Of a DNA stretch of 64,000 nt, positions 43,600 through 51,975 are shown piece after piece. The position numbers were made by a program, and so were the translations under genes. The DNA is from CBDBND01 sp965262665. Lineage in GTDB: Bacteria; Pseudomonadota; Alphaproteobacteria; Rhodospirillales; Rhodospirillaceae. The DNA lies in the NCBI GenBank assembly GCA_965262665.1, contig CBDHFR010000004.1:930001-994000 (forward strand), in the 5' to 3' direction. Position 1 is the stretch's first letter. Each line of letters begins with the position of its first letter. The notes under the pieces were generated by a model that saw only the letters and a program-made list of their open reading frames with translations, searched no databases and was not told where the DNA came from.

Positions 43600-44874
43600 T
43601 TACGGTCCGCGCAGAGACGCTTTTACGGCCTCATAAAGTGCACCGTCCGGATGGCCGTCCGCAGGTAGCTTGTGGGCGCTCTGAAAGTCTTTTACCGCAG
43701 CTCGTGTTCGAGGTCCCGCCTGACCATCCGGTTCACCGGAATCATGTCCCAGAGCATTCAACCAGGCCTGCAGCTCCTTGACTTGATCTCTGGACAAGGG
43801 TGTTTCCTCGTTGCGGACTGATCGTAAGGGCCCAAGTCCAATCAAACGATCAGCAAAGTGGCCGACGGAGACCGCGTATAACAGCGATCGATTCCACGTC
43901 AGAATGGCATTGAAATTCTCATAAACAAGAAAAGCAGGGCCGCGGATGCCGGCCGGCAATATGACGGCACCGTCTATTCCAACGCTTGGCAGATCTGTAC
44001 CGTCAATCCGTCGTACGCCCAGGGCTTGCCAATCGGAAAGCGGCTTTTTGATCCGAAGGCTGGCCTGTTCGAGTTCAAAATTGTCAGGAACGCGGACTTC
44101 CCGGCCCCAGGTGTAGCCGGCATCCCAACCCAATTGACTTAAATAATTAGCAGCCGAACCGAAGACATCTGGAAGAGTGGCCCATATATCCTTGCGGCCG
44201 TCACCGTTTTCATCGATGGCATAGGCCACGAACGTAGACGGCATAAATTGGGGTTGGCCCATGGCTCCCGCCCAAGATCCAACCATGGCATTCTGGTCGA
44301 TATGACCGTCGCGCAAGACCGTAAGGGCATCAAGCAGCTCAGCTCGGAAAAAGGCGCTGCGCCTATCGTCATAGGCCAGTGTGACCAATGCATTGATAAC
44401 AGGAAATCCTCCCAAGAATTCTCCGAAATTCGTTTCCAATCCCCAAAACGCGACGAGAAAGCGCCCCTGAACGCCATACTTCTTTTCAATTTGACGGAGC
44501 AGTGACGCATTTTCTTTAAGGAGACGGCGTCCCTCACGGATCCGAGCGTCAGAGACGCGGCGATCCAAATATGTCCAAAAGGTTTGGGTAAATTCTGGCT
44601 GGCGCCGGTCAAGTTCGACGACACGAGCAATGGGCTCGATATCGGTCAATGCACGTCCCAAAAACTCACGAGAAAATCCACGGCCTTCCGCGTCTTCGAA
44701 AAATTCTTCTAGCCAGATTGAAAAGGGTCCATCTGGGGATGGGCCTGAAACTGCCAGTGAATTGGCTGCTGCCGGTTGGGCCATCACCGGCGCACTGCAG
44801 CACAACAATGGTGAAGCGGACGCAATAAATAGCCCGCTGGCGCATAAAAACAGATGAAAATTCAATGACTTCAT
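43600..44874 (-). CDS. lytic murein transglycosylase (MltB-like, with peptidoglycan-binding domain)
   Basis: A 424-residue periplasmic enzyme. A signal peptide (FHLFLCASGLFIASASPLLC, cut near 25) is followed by an SLT_2 domain with EKKYGVQGRFLVAFWGLETN (catalytic Glu in GLETNFG near residue 140) and SWAGAMGQPQFMPSTFVAYA. A C-terminal PG_binding_1 domain (LQAWLNALGHDSGEPDGQAG) ends in a short tail. It cleaves glycan strands to 1,6-anhydro products. GTG codons lie upstream in frame, but ATG at 44874 gives a clean signal peptide. Only about 60 bases separate the start from an IS256 remnant, so its upstream control region is largely replaced. Confidence 0.92.
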   Translation of the reverse strand: MKSLNFHLFLCASGLFIASASPLLCCSAPVMAQPAAANSLAVSGPSPDGPFSIWLEEFFEDAEGRGFSREFLGRALTDIEPIARVVELDRRQPEFTQTFWTYLDRRVSDARIREGRRLLKENASLLRQIEKKYGVQGRFLVAFWGLETNFGEFLGGFPVINALVTLAYDDRRSAFFRAELLDALTVLRDGHIDQNAMVGSWAGAMGQPQFMPSTFVAYAIDENGDGRKDIWATLPDVFGSAANYLSQLGWDAGYTWGREVRVPDNFELEQASLRIKKPLSDWQALGVRRIDGTDLPSVGIDGAVILPAGIRGPAFLVYENFNAILTWNRSLLYAVSVGHFADRLIGLGPLRSVRNEETPLSRDQVKELQAWLNALGHDSGEPDGQAGPRTRAAVKDFQSAHKLPADGHPDGALYEAVKASLRGP

Positions 44875-44934
44875 CACCACTGTGTCATAACTGGTTCACC
44901 GCTCTCTGAAAAGGCGCCGCATCTTTGGGATAGA

Positions 44935-45262
44935 TCACCCTGCGGATCGGCGCCGAGAAGGCAAAGATAGGGAATGACCTGCTCCCATTGGCGCCGCCAG
45001 CTCCTGGCGATGGCCGGATACTTCCGGCCCCACTCGCCCGCCTCAAACGCCGCCAGGGCCGCCAGGACCGCCAGAGCGGCACCGGCATTCTCCGCCTGGT
45101 AGATGGCCTTCAGCGCAGCGGCGCTGAGCTTGCGCTCCTTCCAGGAACCGTAGGCCATCGAGTTGCGGATCAGATGCACGATGCAGGTCTGGACCAGAGT
45201 CCGCGGATAGGCCGTCTCAATGGCTTCCGGAAAGCCGCTCAGACCATCCACCACCGCGATTT
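44935..45262 (-). pseudogene. IS256-family transposase, internal fragment
   Basis: The minus strand reads IAVVDGLSGFPEAIETAYPR, TLVQTCIVHLIRNSMAYGSW, then KAIYQAENAGAALAVLAALA and WGRKYPAIARSWRRQWEQVI. These are the hallmark central motifs of IS256/Mutator-type transposases. Near the end the frame changes between VIPYLC and FPIFAFSAPIRRVIY, a one-base shift. Both the N-terminal half and the C-terminal part with the final Glu are missing. It abuts the mltB-like gene on one side and IS21 repeats on the other. Confidence 0.8.
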
Positions 45263-45265
45263 ATA

Positions 45266-45334
45266 GCGCGACAATCTGAATGAGAGTTGCGCGACAATCT
45301 GGATAAGAGTTGCGCGACAATCTGGATAAGAGTT
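45266..45334. repeat. three tandem 23-bp repeats, IS21-type multiple terminal repeats
   Basis: Three contiguous units start at 45266, 45289 and 45312. Each begins GCGCGACAATCTG and ends AGAGTT; units 2 and 3 are identical and unit 1 differs at three positions. IS21-family elements carry such multiple terminal repeats, which bind IstA. They lie downstream of the istB remnant (stop at 45586), exactly where the istB-side end should be, and mark the outer end of that element. Confidence 0.8.
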
Positions 45335-45585
45335 TTGACGTCGCGACGGAGTGGATAGTTTAGATGTTTCTTCTCGATTGCAAGAGCTTTTGCGCCAATT
45401 CTGTTTGTCGCGCCGCGACAATCAGAATTGCGCTGTTGGGTTTCAGTGTTGGTGTCAATGAACGCGTAATCGCAGGTCAATGCAGCTGAGATTCCATCCA
45501 TGCTAGTTGGATCGGTTGTGGCCGCGAGCTGGGAGCTCCGCGGGCCACGTTACAGCAAAGGTGCTGTCGGGGTGGATTCGGGAGC
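45335..45585. other. non-coding end region of the IS21 remnant
   Basis: About 250 bases between the terminal repeats and the istB stop. A further GCGACAATCAG copy, degenerate and inverted relative to nothing clear, occurs near 45415. No ORF is supported. It is long for an IS21 end and may include other sequence. Confidence 0.35.
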
Positions 45586-46229
45586 TCAGTCGGACGTGGC
45601 GTTCTTGGTGGTCGCTCTCGACGCCGGCCGGCCGTGTTTTCGTTTGCTTTCTTCAATCGCGGCACGGCGACGGTAGCTCTCGACGTTCATCTCAAGGATC
45701 GTGGCACGGTGGACCAGACGGTCGACGGCAGCCACCGCCGTTGTTTCGTCGGGGAACACTTTGTGCCATTCGCCAAAGGGCTGATTGGCTGTGATTAGAA
45801 GTGACCGGCGCTCGTACCTGACCGAGATGAGTTCGAACAGCACACTCGTTTCGGCTTGATCCTTGCGCACATAGGCGAAGTCATCGAGGATCACGAGGTG
45901 ATAGCGGTCCAGTTTCGCCAGCAGGTTCTCCAGCGTCAGGTCCCGCCGGGCCACCTGCAGCCGCTGCACCAGGTCGGTGGTGCGGGTAAAGAGCACCCGG
46001 TAACCGGCACGCCGCGCGGGGATCACGCTGATCCTGGGCATTCCGCCCCGATCCGGTGCAAACCGCGCCTTGAGGCGGTCAAGATCCGGCAACCGCCGAG
46101 CCCGGAGGCAGTCGTCGATCTCCGTCGCCAGTGCCGCCTCGCAATTCTCCTCATGAGCCAGTGCCAGGAGCTTCACCGTCAGCCGGCACGCCGCGCGCTT
46201 GTCCAGCCGGGAGATCGCCAGCTCGAATC
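45586..46229 (-). pseudogene. IS21 remnant: IstA C-terminus fused to IstB lacking Walker A
   Basis: On the minus strand, RGFELAISRLDKRAACRLTV through ALATEIDDCLRARRLPDLDR and LKARFAPDRGG is the C-terminal end of IstA. It runs in frame into AGYRVLFTRTTDLVQRLQVA, LDRYHLVILDDFAYVRKDQA and RLVHRATILEMNVESYRRRA, the later part of IstB. The IstB N-terminus with its Walker A loop is deleted at the ISVIPARRAGY join, so neither protein is functional. The upstream side (46230) is broken against an ABC transporter gene. Confidence 0.8.
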
Positions 46230-46609
46230 CCCGTGAACTTTCCGGCGGCATGCGCATGCGGGCCTCCATTGCCAGAGCCTTGGTGACACAGCCTTCCCCC
46301 CTTCTCCTTGATGAGCCGTTTGCCGCTTTAGATGAATTCACCCGCGCGCGATCGAATGAAGAGTTATTGCGATTGTGGGAGAGACAAAAATGGACCGGTG
46401 TGTTCGTCACCCATAGCATTCGCGAGGCTGCCTTTCTGTCCGACCGCATCATCGTCATGTCGCCTCGGCCTGGCCGGGTCATCGCCGATGTTGAAGTTCC
46501 CTTCCCCCATCCGCGAGCGTCAGCACTCCGCGATGATCACAGTTTCTCGGATTTGTGCGCCGACATTTCAAAGCAATTGGCGGATGCCATCTCGGGTGAT
46601 TTGCCATGA
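46230..46609 (+). pseudogene. ABC transporter ATP-binding protein, 3' part
   Basis: The plus frame from about 46230 reads PRELSGGMRMRASIARALVT (signature), LLLDEPFAALDEFTRARSNE (Walker B and D-loop), VFVTHSIREAAFLSDRIIVM (switch histidine) and a tail ending in TGA 46607-46609. It matches the NitT/TauT-type (SsuB/TauB/ThiZ-like) ATPases. The Walker A half has been replaced by IS21 sequence. The stop overlaps the ATG of a permease gene by 3 bases, the usual operon order, showing that a complete transporter once stood here. Confidence 0.8.
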
Positions 46610-46785
46610 GAAACTCTATTCAATTCTTATGGCCGGTCTTATTTGGACTGGCACTCTTGGCGATATGGGAGGGACTGGTCCGCACCAACGGCATACCGCC
46701 ATATATTCTACCCGGCCCCTTGGCCAATACGCAGTCTTTGTGGGTTGATGGACCTGAACTCTTCGCAGCCCTTTGGGTAGCGTAA
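46606..46785 (+). pseudogene. ABC transporter permease, N-terminal fragment
   Basis: ATG 46606 begins MRNSIQFLWPVLFGLALLAI then WEGLVRTNGIPPYILPGPLA and ends LWVA at TAA 46783. The WE..V......YILPGP pattern is the N-terminus of SsuC/TauC-type permeases, with the first membrane helix. After about 46778 the sequence belongs to a class II aldolase read on the minus strand, so a deletion removed the rest of the permease and the 3' end of that aldolase. Confidence 0.75.
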
Positions 46786-48273
46786 GGCCCACACCGAATC
46801 TCAGACCCTCCAGTTACCGCAACCATGTAATGAAACGCTGGAATTCCCTCCCCCCGGCACGCAAGGGCTGTGGCGAAAGGGGAATGGCAATGCACCACTG
46901 CTTGAATGTCTGGCCGTGAACGAAAGATGTCGCGATGAAAGCGCCACTCGGAAGAGGGTTTGCGGTTGCCAAAAAAGCGACCATCCAGTTTCAAAGCGGA
47001 AATGTTTTCCGGTTGCAGTGCCGCATAGGACAATCCGGTTGGTGTGATGAGCAGTGTGTCTTCGTCAAGGCGGACACTGGCATTACCCGAGGTCCCAAAG
47101 GACAAACCTGACGACGCCATATCCAAGCACGTTTGGATCAGCGCCACGCGCAAATCCGTTTCACTGGGCCGTGTCCATGCTGCCTGCTCGGGGTACAGCT
47201 CGAGAAGTCCGGTATTAGATGCCTCACAGACGCCCCGTTCCGTGATCAGTCCGGTTACGGATTTAGCTGGTGTGACATCAAAGGCAACGTTAAGCGCTTC
47301 CGTTCCATCGGGAGTTAATTGGACTTCCCGCGTTTCGCCCGATTCAATTTTACCAGTAATGTGTGTAACCTCCCGGGATTCGCGGACTTCAATGGGGATG
47401 TCGCGGATACCGCCCCGAATGCGCCAGTCGATCATGGAATGAGGCAACGCCACATAAAATGGCACGCCATTATCCCGCGCCGCCAATGCTTTTAAGTAGG
47501 TGCCGACTTTGTTGCACACATCTCCAGCCGCGGTCGTCCGGTCGGTGCCAGTGATGCAGAGGTCCACCTCACCATGTTGCATAAGGTGACCGCCGGCGTT
47601 ATCGACAATCACTGTATGAGGGGCACCGTGCTGGCCCAGTTCCCAGGCTGTGAGAGCGGCCCCCTGATTTCGCGGGCGGGTTTCATCCACCCATACGTGA
47701 ACTGGAACACCTTTTTCAAAAGCCATGTAGATGGGTGCCAACGCTGTGCCCCAGTCCACCGTTGCGAGCCACCCCGCGTGCAGTGGGTGAGAATATTGAC
47801 CCGATCCGGGCGTTCATTTTCTTGCCAAACCCGTTCAATGATTTCTGCGCCATGGATACCAATGGATCGACAGCATTCCACATCGTCTTCGCAAATTTCC
47901 GCGGCCAGTTGATAAGCCGTAACTTCCCGGCTTTCCTCTGACAATGGTAATAGCCGTTGGCGGATATCGTCCAAAGCCCATCCCAAATTGCTAGCCGTTG
48001 GGCGTGTGGCGAAGAGCGTTTCGTATGCTGCAGCGATGTTATTGTCACCAGGGTCAGAGCGCATAGCCAATGCCATGCCATAGGCGCCAGTGGCACCGAT
48101 CAGTGGTGCGCCGCGCACCAACATGTCACGGATCGCCGCTGCAGCATCGTCAACCGTCTCCAAATCTTTTGTCGTGAATGCATGCGGCAGCTTGGTTTGA
48201 TCGATGATCCGTACCGTACGGTCATCATCGAGTGTCCAAATGGTCCGGTAAGGGGCGTGCCCTCAACTTTCAT
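46779..48273 (-). pseudogene. mtnA: mtnA (methylthioribose-1-P isomerase) fused to class II aldolase, broken
   Basis: From ATG 48273 (MKVEGTP) the frame shifts at about 48255, then continues with RTVRIIDQTKLPHAF, MLVRGAPLIGATGAYGMALA, and NILTHC. One base is missing from the asparagine codon after HC (about 47765). The third frame continues AGWLATVDWGTALAP, VWVDETRPRNQGA, ITGTDRTTAAGDVCNKVGTY, the MtnA catalytic region. Without any stop after GLLELYPEQ it runs into a class II aldolase (TDLRVALIQTCLDM, FGTSGNASVRL, SSEWRFH, VVHCHSPFATALA, metal histidines HxH). That is cut at GPYAT (46779). MtnA isomerises MTR-1-P to MTRu-1-P; a fused aldolase could cleave the product as in the DHAP shunt. Confidence 0.8.
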
Positions 48274-48291
48274 GAGCGTCAATGAGCTCCG

Positions 48292-49179
48292 TTATTCGTT
48301 CAACACCCGCGCGACAATCGGTCCCAAAGCGTTCGTTACGTTTGGATCACGGGCATCCGGAACGGTAAGAATGGCATGGTTGAGAGCCGTATGACAGCCT
48401 TTCGCGCATGTTTGATCGCGCTTGGACAGCAGCGGTACGACGGCTTTGACTAAGGACCGCGCCTTGTCGGCATTGGCAAACAAGGTTTCAATCACTTGTT
48501 CAACGGTGACGGCATCATGATCGGGGTGCCAGCAATCGTAATCGGTGACCATAGCAATCGTCGCGTAACACATCTCCGCTTCCCGGGCGAGTTTCGCTTC
48601 CGGCATATTGGTCATACCGATTACATCACACCCCCAGGACCGGTATAGGTTTGATTCTGCCAACGTTGAGAATTGTGGACCTTCCATGGTGAGGTACACA
48701 CCGCCCTTTTGGTACGGAATGTCTAAATGCTGGACGGCGGACTCCAGATCAACGCCTAAGCGGCCGCACGTGGGGTGAGCTACGGAAACGTGGGCGACGA
48801 ACCCTTCATTGAAAAAGGATTTGTTGCGGGCAAAGGTGCGGTCGATAAATTGATCCACCAGAACAAAAGTGCCCGGCGCCAATTCTTCCTTGAATGACCC
48901 GCAAGCGCTGAGCGACAGAATCTCCGTCACGCCGAGGGATTTTAACGCATAGATATTAGCGCGGAAGTTAAGGTCTGAGGGTGGCACTCGGTGCCCGCGG
49001 CCATGGCGTGGCAGAAAAACAATCCTTTGACCGTCGAGCGAGCCGCAAAGCAACTCATCGGACGGCGAACCAAAAGGCGTTTCGACGGGTGCCCATGTGA
49101 TATCACTAAGACCGTCGATGTCATACAGCCCCGATCCACCAAGAATGCCGATGACCGGCGGTGTCCCCGGTTCTATCAT
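48292..49179 (-). CDS. mtnP: S-methyl-5'-thioadenosine phosphorylase
   Basis: A 295-residue purine nucleoside phosphorylase-fold enzyme of the MTAP/PNP type. Motifs are GILGGSGLYDIDGLSDITWA (phosphate loop), FLPRHGRGHRVPPSDLNFRA, LSLSACGSFKEELAPG, TMEGPQFSTLAESNLYRSWG and GMTNMPEAKLAREAEMCYA, the last carrying the purine and MTR contacts. It splits MTA, a by-product of polyamine and homoserine-lactone synthesis, into adenine and MTR-1-P. Start ATG at 49179 follows GGAGG; the frame is open 29 codons upstream. It lies 18 bases before the mtnA start, so the two formed an operon, of which only mtnP is intact. Confidence 0.93.
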   Translation of the reverse strand: MIEPGTPPVIGILGGSGLYDIDGLSDITWAPVETPFGSPSDELLCGSLDGQRIVFLPRHGRGHRVPPSDLNFRANIYALKSLGVTEILSLSACGSFKEELAPGTFVLVDQFIDRTFARNKSFFNEGFVAHVSVAHPTCGRLGVDLESAVQHLDIPYQKGGVYLTMEGPQFSTLAESNLYRSWGCDVIGMTNMPEAKLAREAEMCYATIAMVTDYDCWHPDHDAVTVEQVIETLFANADKARSLVKAVVPLLSKRDQTCAKGCHTALNHAILTVPDARDPNVTNALGPIVARVLNE

Positions 49180-49311
49180 GTCGTCCTCCACACCCTTTTG
49201 CGGGCGGAGTGTTGCACAGAGACCAGCGGGCTTAAAGCAGCCATGGCCATGGGTTTTGACTCCCACTCTTGACCGCCCGGGGGGCCTCTAGTATCCCGCT
49301 CCTCTTAGCAA

Positions 49312-49401
49312 GGATGGGTGGCCGAGCGGTTGAAGGCACTGGTCTTGAAAACCAGCAGGCGTGCAAGCGTCTCGTGGGTTCGAATCCCACCCCATCCGCC
49401 A
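49312..49401 (+). tRNA. tRNA-Ser (UGA anticodon), CCA encoded
   Basis: The acceptor stem GGATGGG (49312-49318) pairs with CCCATCC (49391-49397), then discriminator G and CCA at 49399-49401. D-arm GCCGAGCGGTTGAAGGC, anticodon stem-loop CTGGT-CTTGAAA-ACCAG with anticodon TGA, a long class II variable arm (about 18 bases) and T-arm GTGGG-TTCGAAT-CCCAC are all present. It decodes UCA-type serine codons. A P4-type integrase begins 151 bases downstream, so the 3' end of this gene is the likely attL of the integrated island. Confidence 0.96.
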
Positions 49402-49552
49402 CCTATACATCTCAGCTCTTCCCATAAACTCCATAAACCCATTGATTTATAATGGTATTTCTGTTTGAGCGGTCTTGAAGGTTCTCCCCGTTTCCCCTAT
49501 GTTCTCGATCTGAGTGTTGGGTAAAATGTTGGGCAAGATAGGAAGCAAGTAC

Positions 49553-50731
49553 ATGGGAAAGCTGACTGCGACGAAAGTGAAGGCCATTACAAAGCCGGGG
49601 CTGCATGGTGACGGCGCAGGTCTGTATCTGCGCGTAGCACCTGGCGGATCACGTCAATGGATTCAGCGGATCGTTATTCACGGCAAACGCAGTGACGTTG
49701 GCCTTGGCCCCTGCCCTACCGTGTCACTCGCAAATGCCCGCCAACTTGCCGAGGCAAACCGCGCCGCCATTGCAGAGGGTCGCGACCCCTTGGCCGAGAA
49801 ACGCAAGGCTAAGATGCCAACCTTCGAAGAGGCCGCTAGGCAGGTCCACAAGGCCAACCTGCCGCGTTGGCGCAATGGCAAACACACTCAGCAATGGCTG
49901 AACACACTGACGCGACCCGCCTTCCCAGTGATCGGTGATATGACGGTTGACAAGATCGGACGGGAGGACGTGCTGCGGGTTCTTACGCCGATATGGTCCA
50001 ATAAGCCCGAAACCGCCCGCCGCGTGCGCCAGCGTATCAGGGCTGTTCTGCGTTGGTGCCAAGCGCACGGTTTTGTCGAACACAACATGGCTGGCGAGAT
50101 AATTGACGGTGCCTTGCCACCCATGCCAAAGCTAGTCAAAGGCCATCATAGAGCATTACCCTATCAGGAGGTTGCCGACGCGCTGTCAACCATCGAAGCG
50201 TCCAAGGCCTCCCTATCGGCAAGGCTGTGTCTGCGTTTTACGATCTTGACGGCAGCACGATCCGGTGAATCCCGTGGAGCAACATGGGATGAAGTCGATC
50301 TGGATGTTCGTGTATGGCGCATTCCTGCAAACCGTATGAAAGCGGATGTCGAGCACCGCGTCCCGTTGTCGGAAGCCGCGCTGGGCGTGCTTGAAAAGGC
50401 AGGCCCGTTAGGCGACGGATCGGACCTGCTTTTTCCATCGCCTAGATGGCCGGGCCGCCTACTATCCGATATGACTTTGACCAAGGTTCTGCGCGATACT
50501 GGGCTGGCGGACCGGGCAACCGTTCATGGATTTCGAAGCGCGTTCCGTGATTGGTGCGCCGAGACAGGTAACCCAAGGGAAATCGCGGAGGCAGCTCTGG
50601 CGCACACCGTTGGCGGTGTCGAGGGCGCCTATTTCCGAAGTGATCTATTCGAGCGCCGCCGCCAGTTGATGGCGGACTGGGCCGAATATCTGAGCGGCGA
50701 TGGCGCGAAGGTGGTGTGGCTCCATGGATGA
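49553..50731 (+). CDS. P4-type tyrosine integrase
   Basis: A 392-residue site-specific recombinase. The N-terminal DUF4102 arm-binding domain (LHGDGAGLYLRVAPGGSRQW, LGPCPTVSLANARQLAEANR) is followed by a core-binding domain and the catalytic domain: Arg in TAARSGESRGATWDEVDL, HxxR in VHGFRSAFRDWCAE, and Tyr in AYFRSDLFERRRQLM. It inserts islands and prophages at tRNA 3' ends, here tRNA-Ser. A longer frame begins at 49514, but AGGAAG 7 bases before ATG 49553 and the conserved GKLTATKVKAI start favour the ATG. Probably intact. Confidence 0.93.
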   Translation: MGKLTATKVKAITKPGLHGDGAGLYLRVAPGGSRQWIQRIVIHGKRSDVGLGPCPTVSLANARQLAEANRAAIAEGRDPLAEKRKAKMPTFEEAARQVHKANLPRWRNGKHTQQWLNTLTRPAFPVIGDMTVDKIGREDVLRVLTPIWSNKPETARRVRQRIRAVLRWCQAHGFVEHNMAGEIIDGALPPMPKLVKGHHRALPYQEVADALSTIEASKASLSARLCLRFTILTAARSGESRGATWDEVDLDVRVWRIPANRMKADVEHRVPLSEAALGVLEKAGPLGDGSDLLFPSPRWPGRLLSDMTLTKVLRDTGLADRATVHGFRSAFRDWCAETGNPREIAEAALAHTVGGVEGAYFRSDLFERRRQLMADWAEYLSGDGAKVVWLHG

Positions 50732-51299
50732 AGCAAAATACGATGAGGCCGTTGTCTTGGCCTATGTTTATCGCACGATCATCGAATATGTATTGCAAGA
50801 CCCAGCGCGATCGCTTGCGAACCTTGCCCGCCGCGAGTTTGATAGTTCGGATACGGTGATCCAAGCCTGGAAAAGAGAAGCCGAAAACCGAGACCGACGA
50901 AGCAAGTTAGCTAAGGAAGCTTTGAAACTGATCGATCCGGGAATGAACGTGCAATTAGCGACTCGCCAGGGGCCGCACCCGGAATGCAATGCTGTTCGAA
51001 ATTATGCCGCCCTTGGGGCAATGTGGTACCTGTCAGAATGCCAGGGCTTTGAGCCGCAGACCCGAAATCGTACACAGAAGAAGTCTGCGGTGCCGGGAGC
51101 GTGTGCCTCGGGTGGATCGGTCTGCGATGCAGTTGGCGAGAAAATGGGCTTGACATACAAGAGCGCCGAATTGGTGTGGACTAATCGAGCCAAGACATTT
51201 CGGGATCATCAGCTGTTCACCCAGGTGCTTTGGGCGGAGCTGCCGAGCGTCTCATTCCTTGGCGTCCCCTTTAAAAAACTTTTAGGACGCAATACATAG
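50724..51299 (+). CDS. hypothetical protein of the integrated island
   Basis: A 191-residue protein with no family I recognise. It opens MDEAKYDEAVVLAYVYRTII, is mostly charged and helical (LANLARREFDSSDTVIQAWK; NRDRRSKLAKEALKLIDPGM), and has a Cys-poor, Ser/Gly-rich middle (VPGACASGGSVCDAVGEKMG). Its start overlaps the integrase stop by 8 bases, so it is translated with the integrase and lies before alpA. Proteins in this position in P4-type islands are variable. No signal peptide or membrane segment. Confidence 0.6.
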   Translation: MDEAKYDEAVVLAYVYRTIIEYVLQDPARSLANLARREFDSSDTVIQAWKREAENRDRRSKLAKEALKLIDPGMNVQLATRQGPHPECNAVRNYAALGAMWYLSECQGFEPQTRNRTQKKSAVPGACASGGSVCDAVGEKMGLTYKSAELVWTNRAKTFRDHQLFTQVLWAELPSVSFLGVPFKKLLGRNT

Positions 51300-51342
51300 G
51301 ACGGCGTGACACCTTCGGGGAATATCAACCCGGAGGACCAAA

Positions 51343-51542
51343 ATGAAAGTCACCGAACGCCTACTGACTCGCGCCGAAGTCGAAGCGCAAACCGGCCTTA
51401 GCCGATCAACGATTTATCTTTAATGCGCCGAGGCGAATTCCCGACACCGATTAAGATCGGGCCGCGCACCGTCCGGTGGCCACAAACCGAATTGAGTGAA
51501 TTTCTTGACCGGTGCCCACGGGCGACCGGCGAAGCCACCTGA
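51343..51542 (+). pseudogene. alpA: AlpA-family excisionase/regulator with a one-base deletion
   Basis: ATG 51343 encodes MKVTERLLTRAEVEAQTGLS then RSTIY and a stop, while the -1 frame carries on as MRRGEFPTPIKIGPRTVRWP and a tail ending DRCPRATGEAT at TGA 51540-51542. Together they make a standard AlpA helix-turn-helix protein (PF05930) of about 66 residues. The usual IYRLM junction reads IYL then TAA, consistent with loss of one base at about 51419. The TAA overlaps an ATG (TAATG), so re-initiation could still make the C-terminal half. A ribosome-binding site GGAGG precedes the ATG by 8 bases. Confidence 0.75.
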
Positions 51543-51558
51543 TCAGAACGACGACCGC

Positions 51559-51975
51559 ATGCCCGGTGACGCCACGTTCGATCCCCGGTCTGGATATCGG
51601 GAGTTCTTTGCCGACATACGGAAAGAGAACGCAAAGAGATTCGGCTACGACACAAGCCCTATCTCTACACGCGACATCGAGGACCGCTTGGAACAAGCAA
51701 AGTCTTTATATCCCCCTCTAAGGATAGGAAGGGAGGATAAGAAGGAAAATGAGGGGAGCGCGTGGTTTACAGTAGACGCCAAGACGTTCCTGGAAAGCGA
51801 CTTTCCCGAGCCCAGCTGGGTGGTCGATCAGATGATCCCGGCGGGCGGTTTGACCATCATTTGTGCCAAGCCGAAAGTAGGCAAGACGACGTTCATTCGC
51901 TCGCTTGCGCTGAGTGTCGCACGCGGTGAGAGGTTCCTAGGGCACCCCCGCTTTTTTGGCCCAGGTGGGCCGTGA
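51559..51975 (+). pseudogene. RepA/AAA_25-type ATPase, 5' part only
   Basis: A 138-codon frame from ATG 51559. After a charged N-terminal segment (SGYREFFADIRKENAKRFGY) comes WVVDQMIPAGGLTIICAKPK followed by VGKTTFIRSLALSVARGERF, a Walker A (CAKPKVGKTT) typical of AAA_25 replication ATPases of plasmids and P4-like islands. The frame ends at GPGGP shortly after FLGHP, well before Walker B, where the sequence becomes portal-protein coding. It is therefore truncated by a deletion at about 51960. The start lies 17 bases after alpA. Confidence 0.7.

Noticed and set aside
45266..45334. CRISPR-like array
   Set aside because: The three repeats are contiguous with no spacers and no cas genes; they fit IS21 terminal repeats next to istB.
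51415..51426. Programmed -1 frameshift in alpA
   Set aside because: No X-XXY-YYZ slippery heptamer at the shift; simple loss of one base explains IYRLM becoming IYL-stop.
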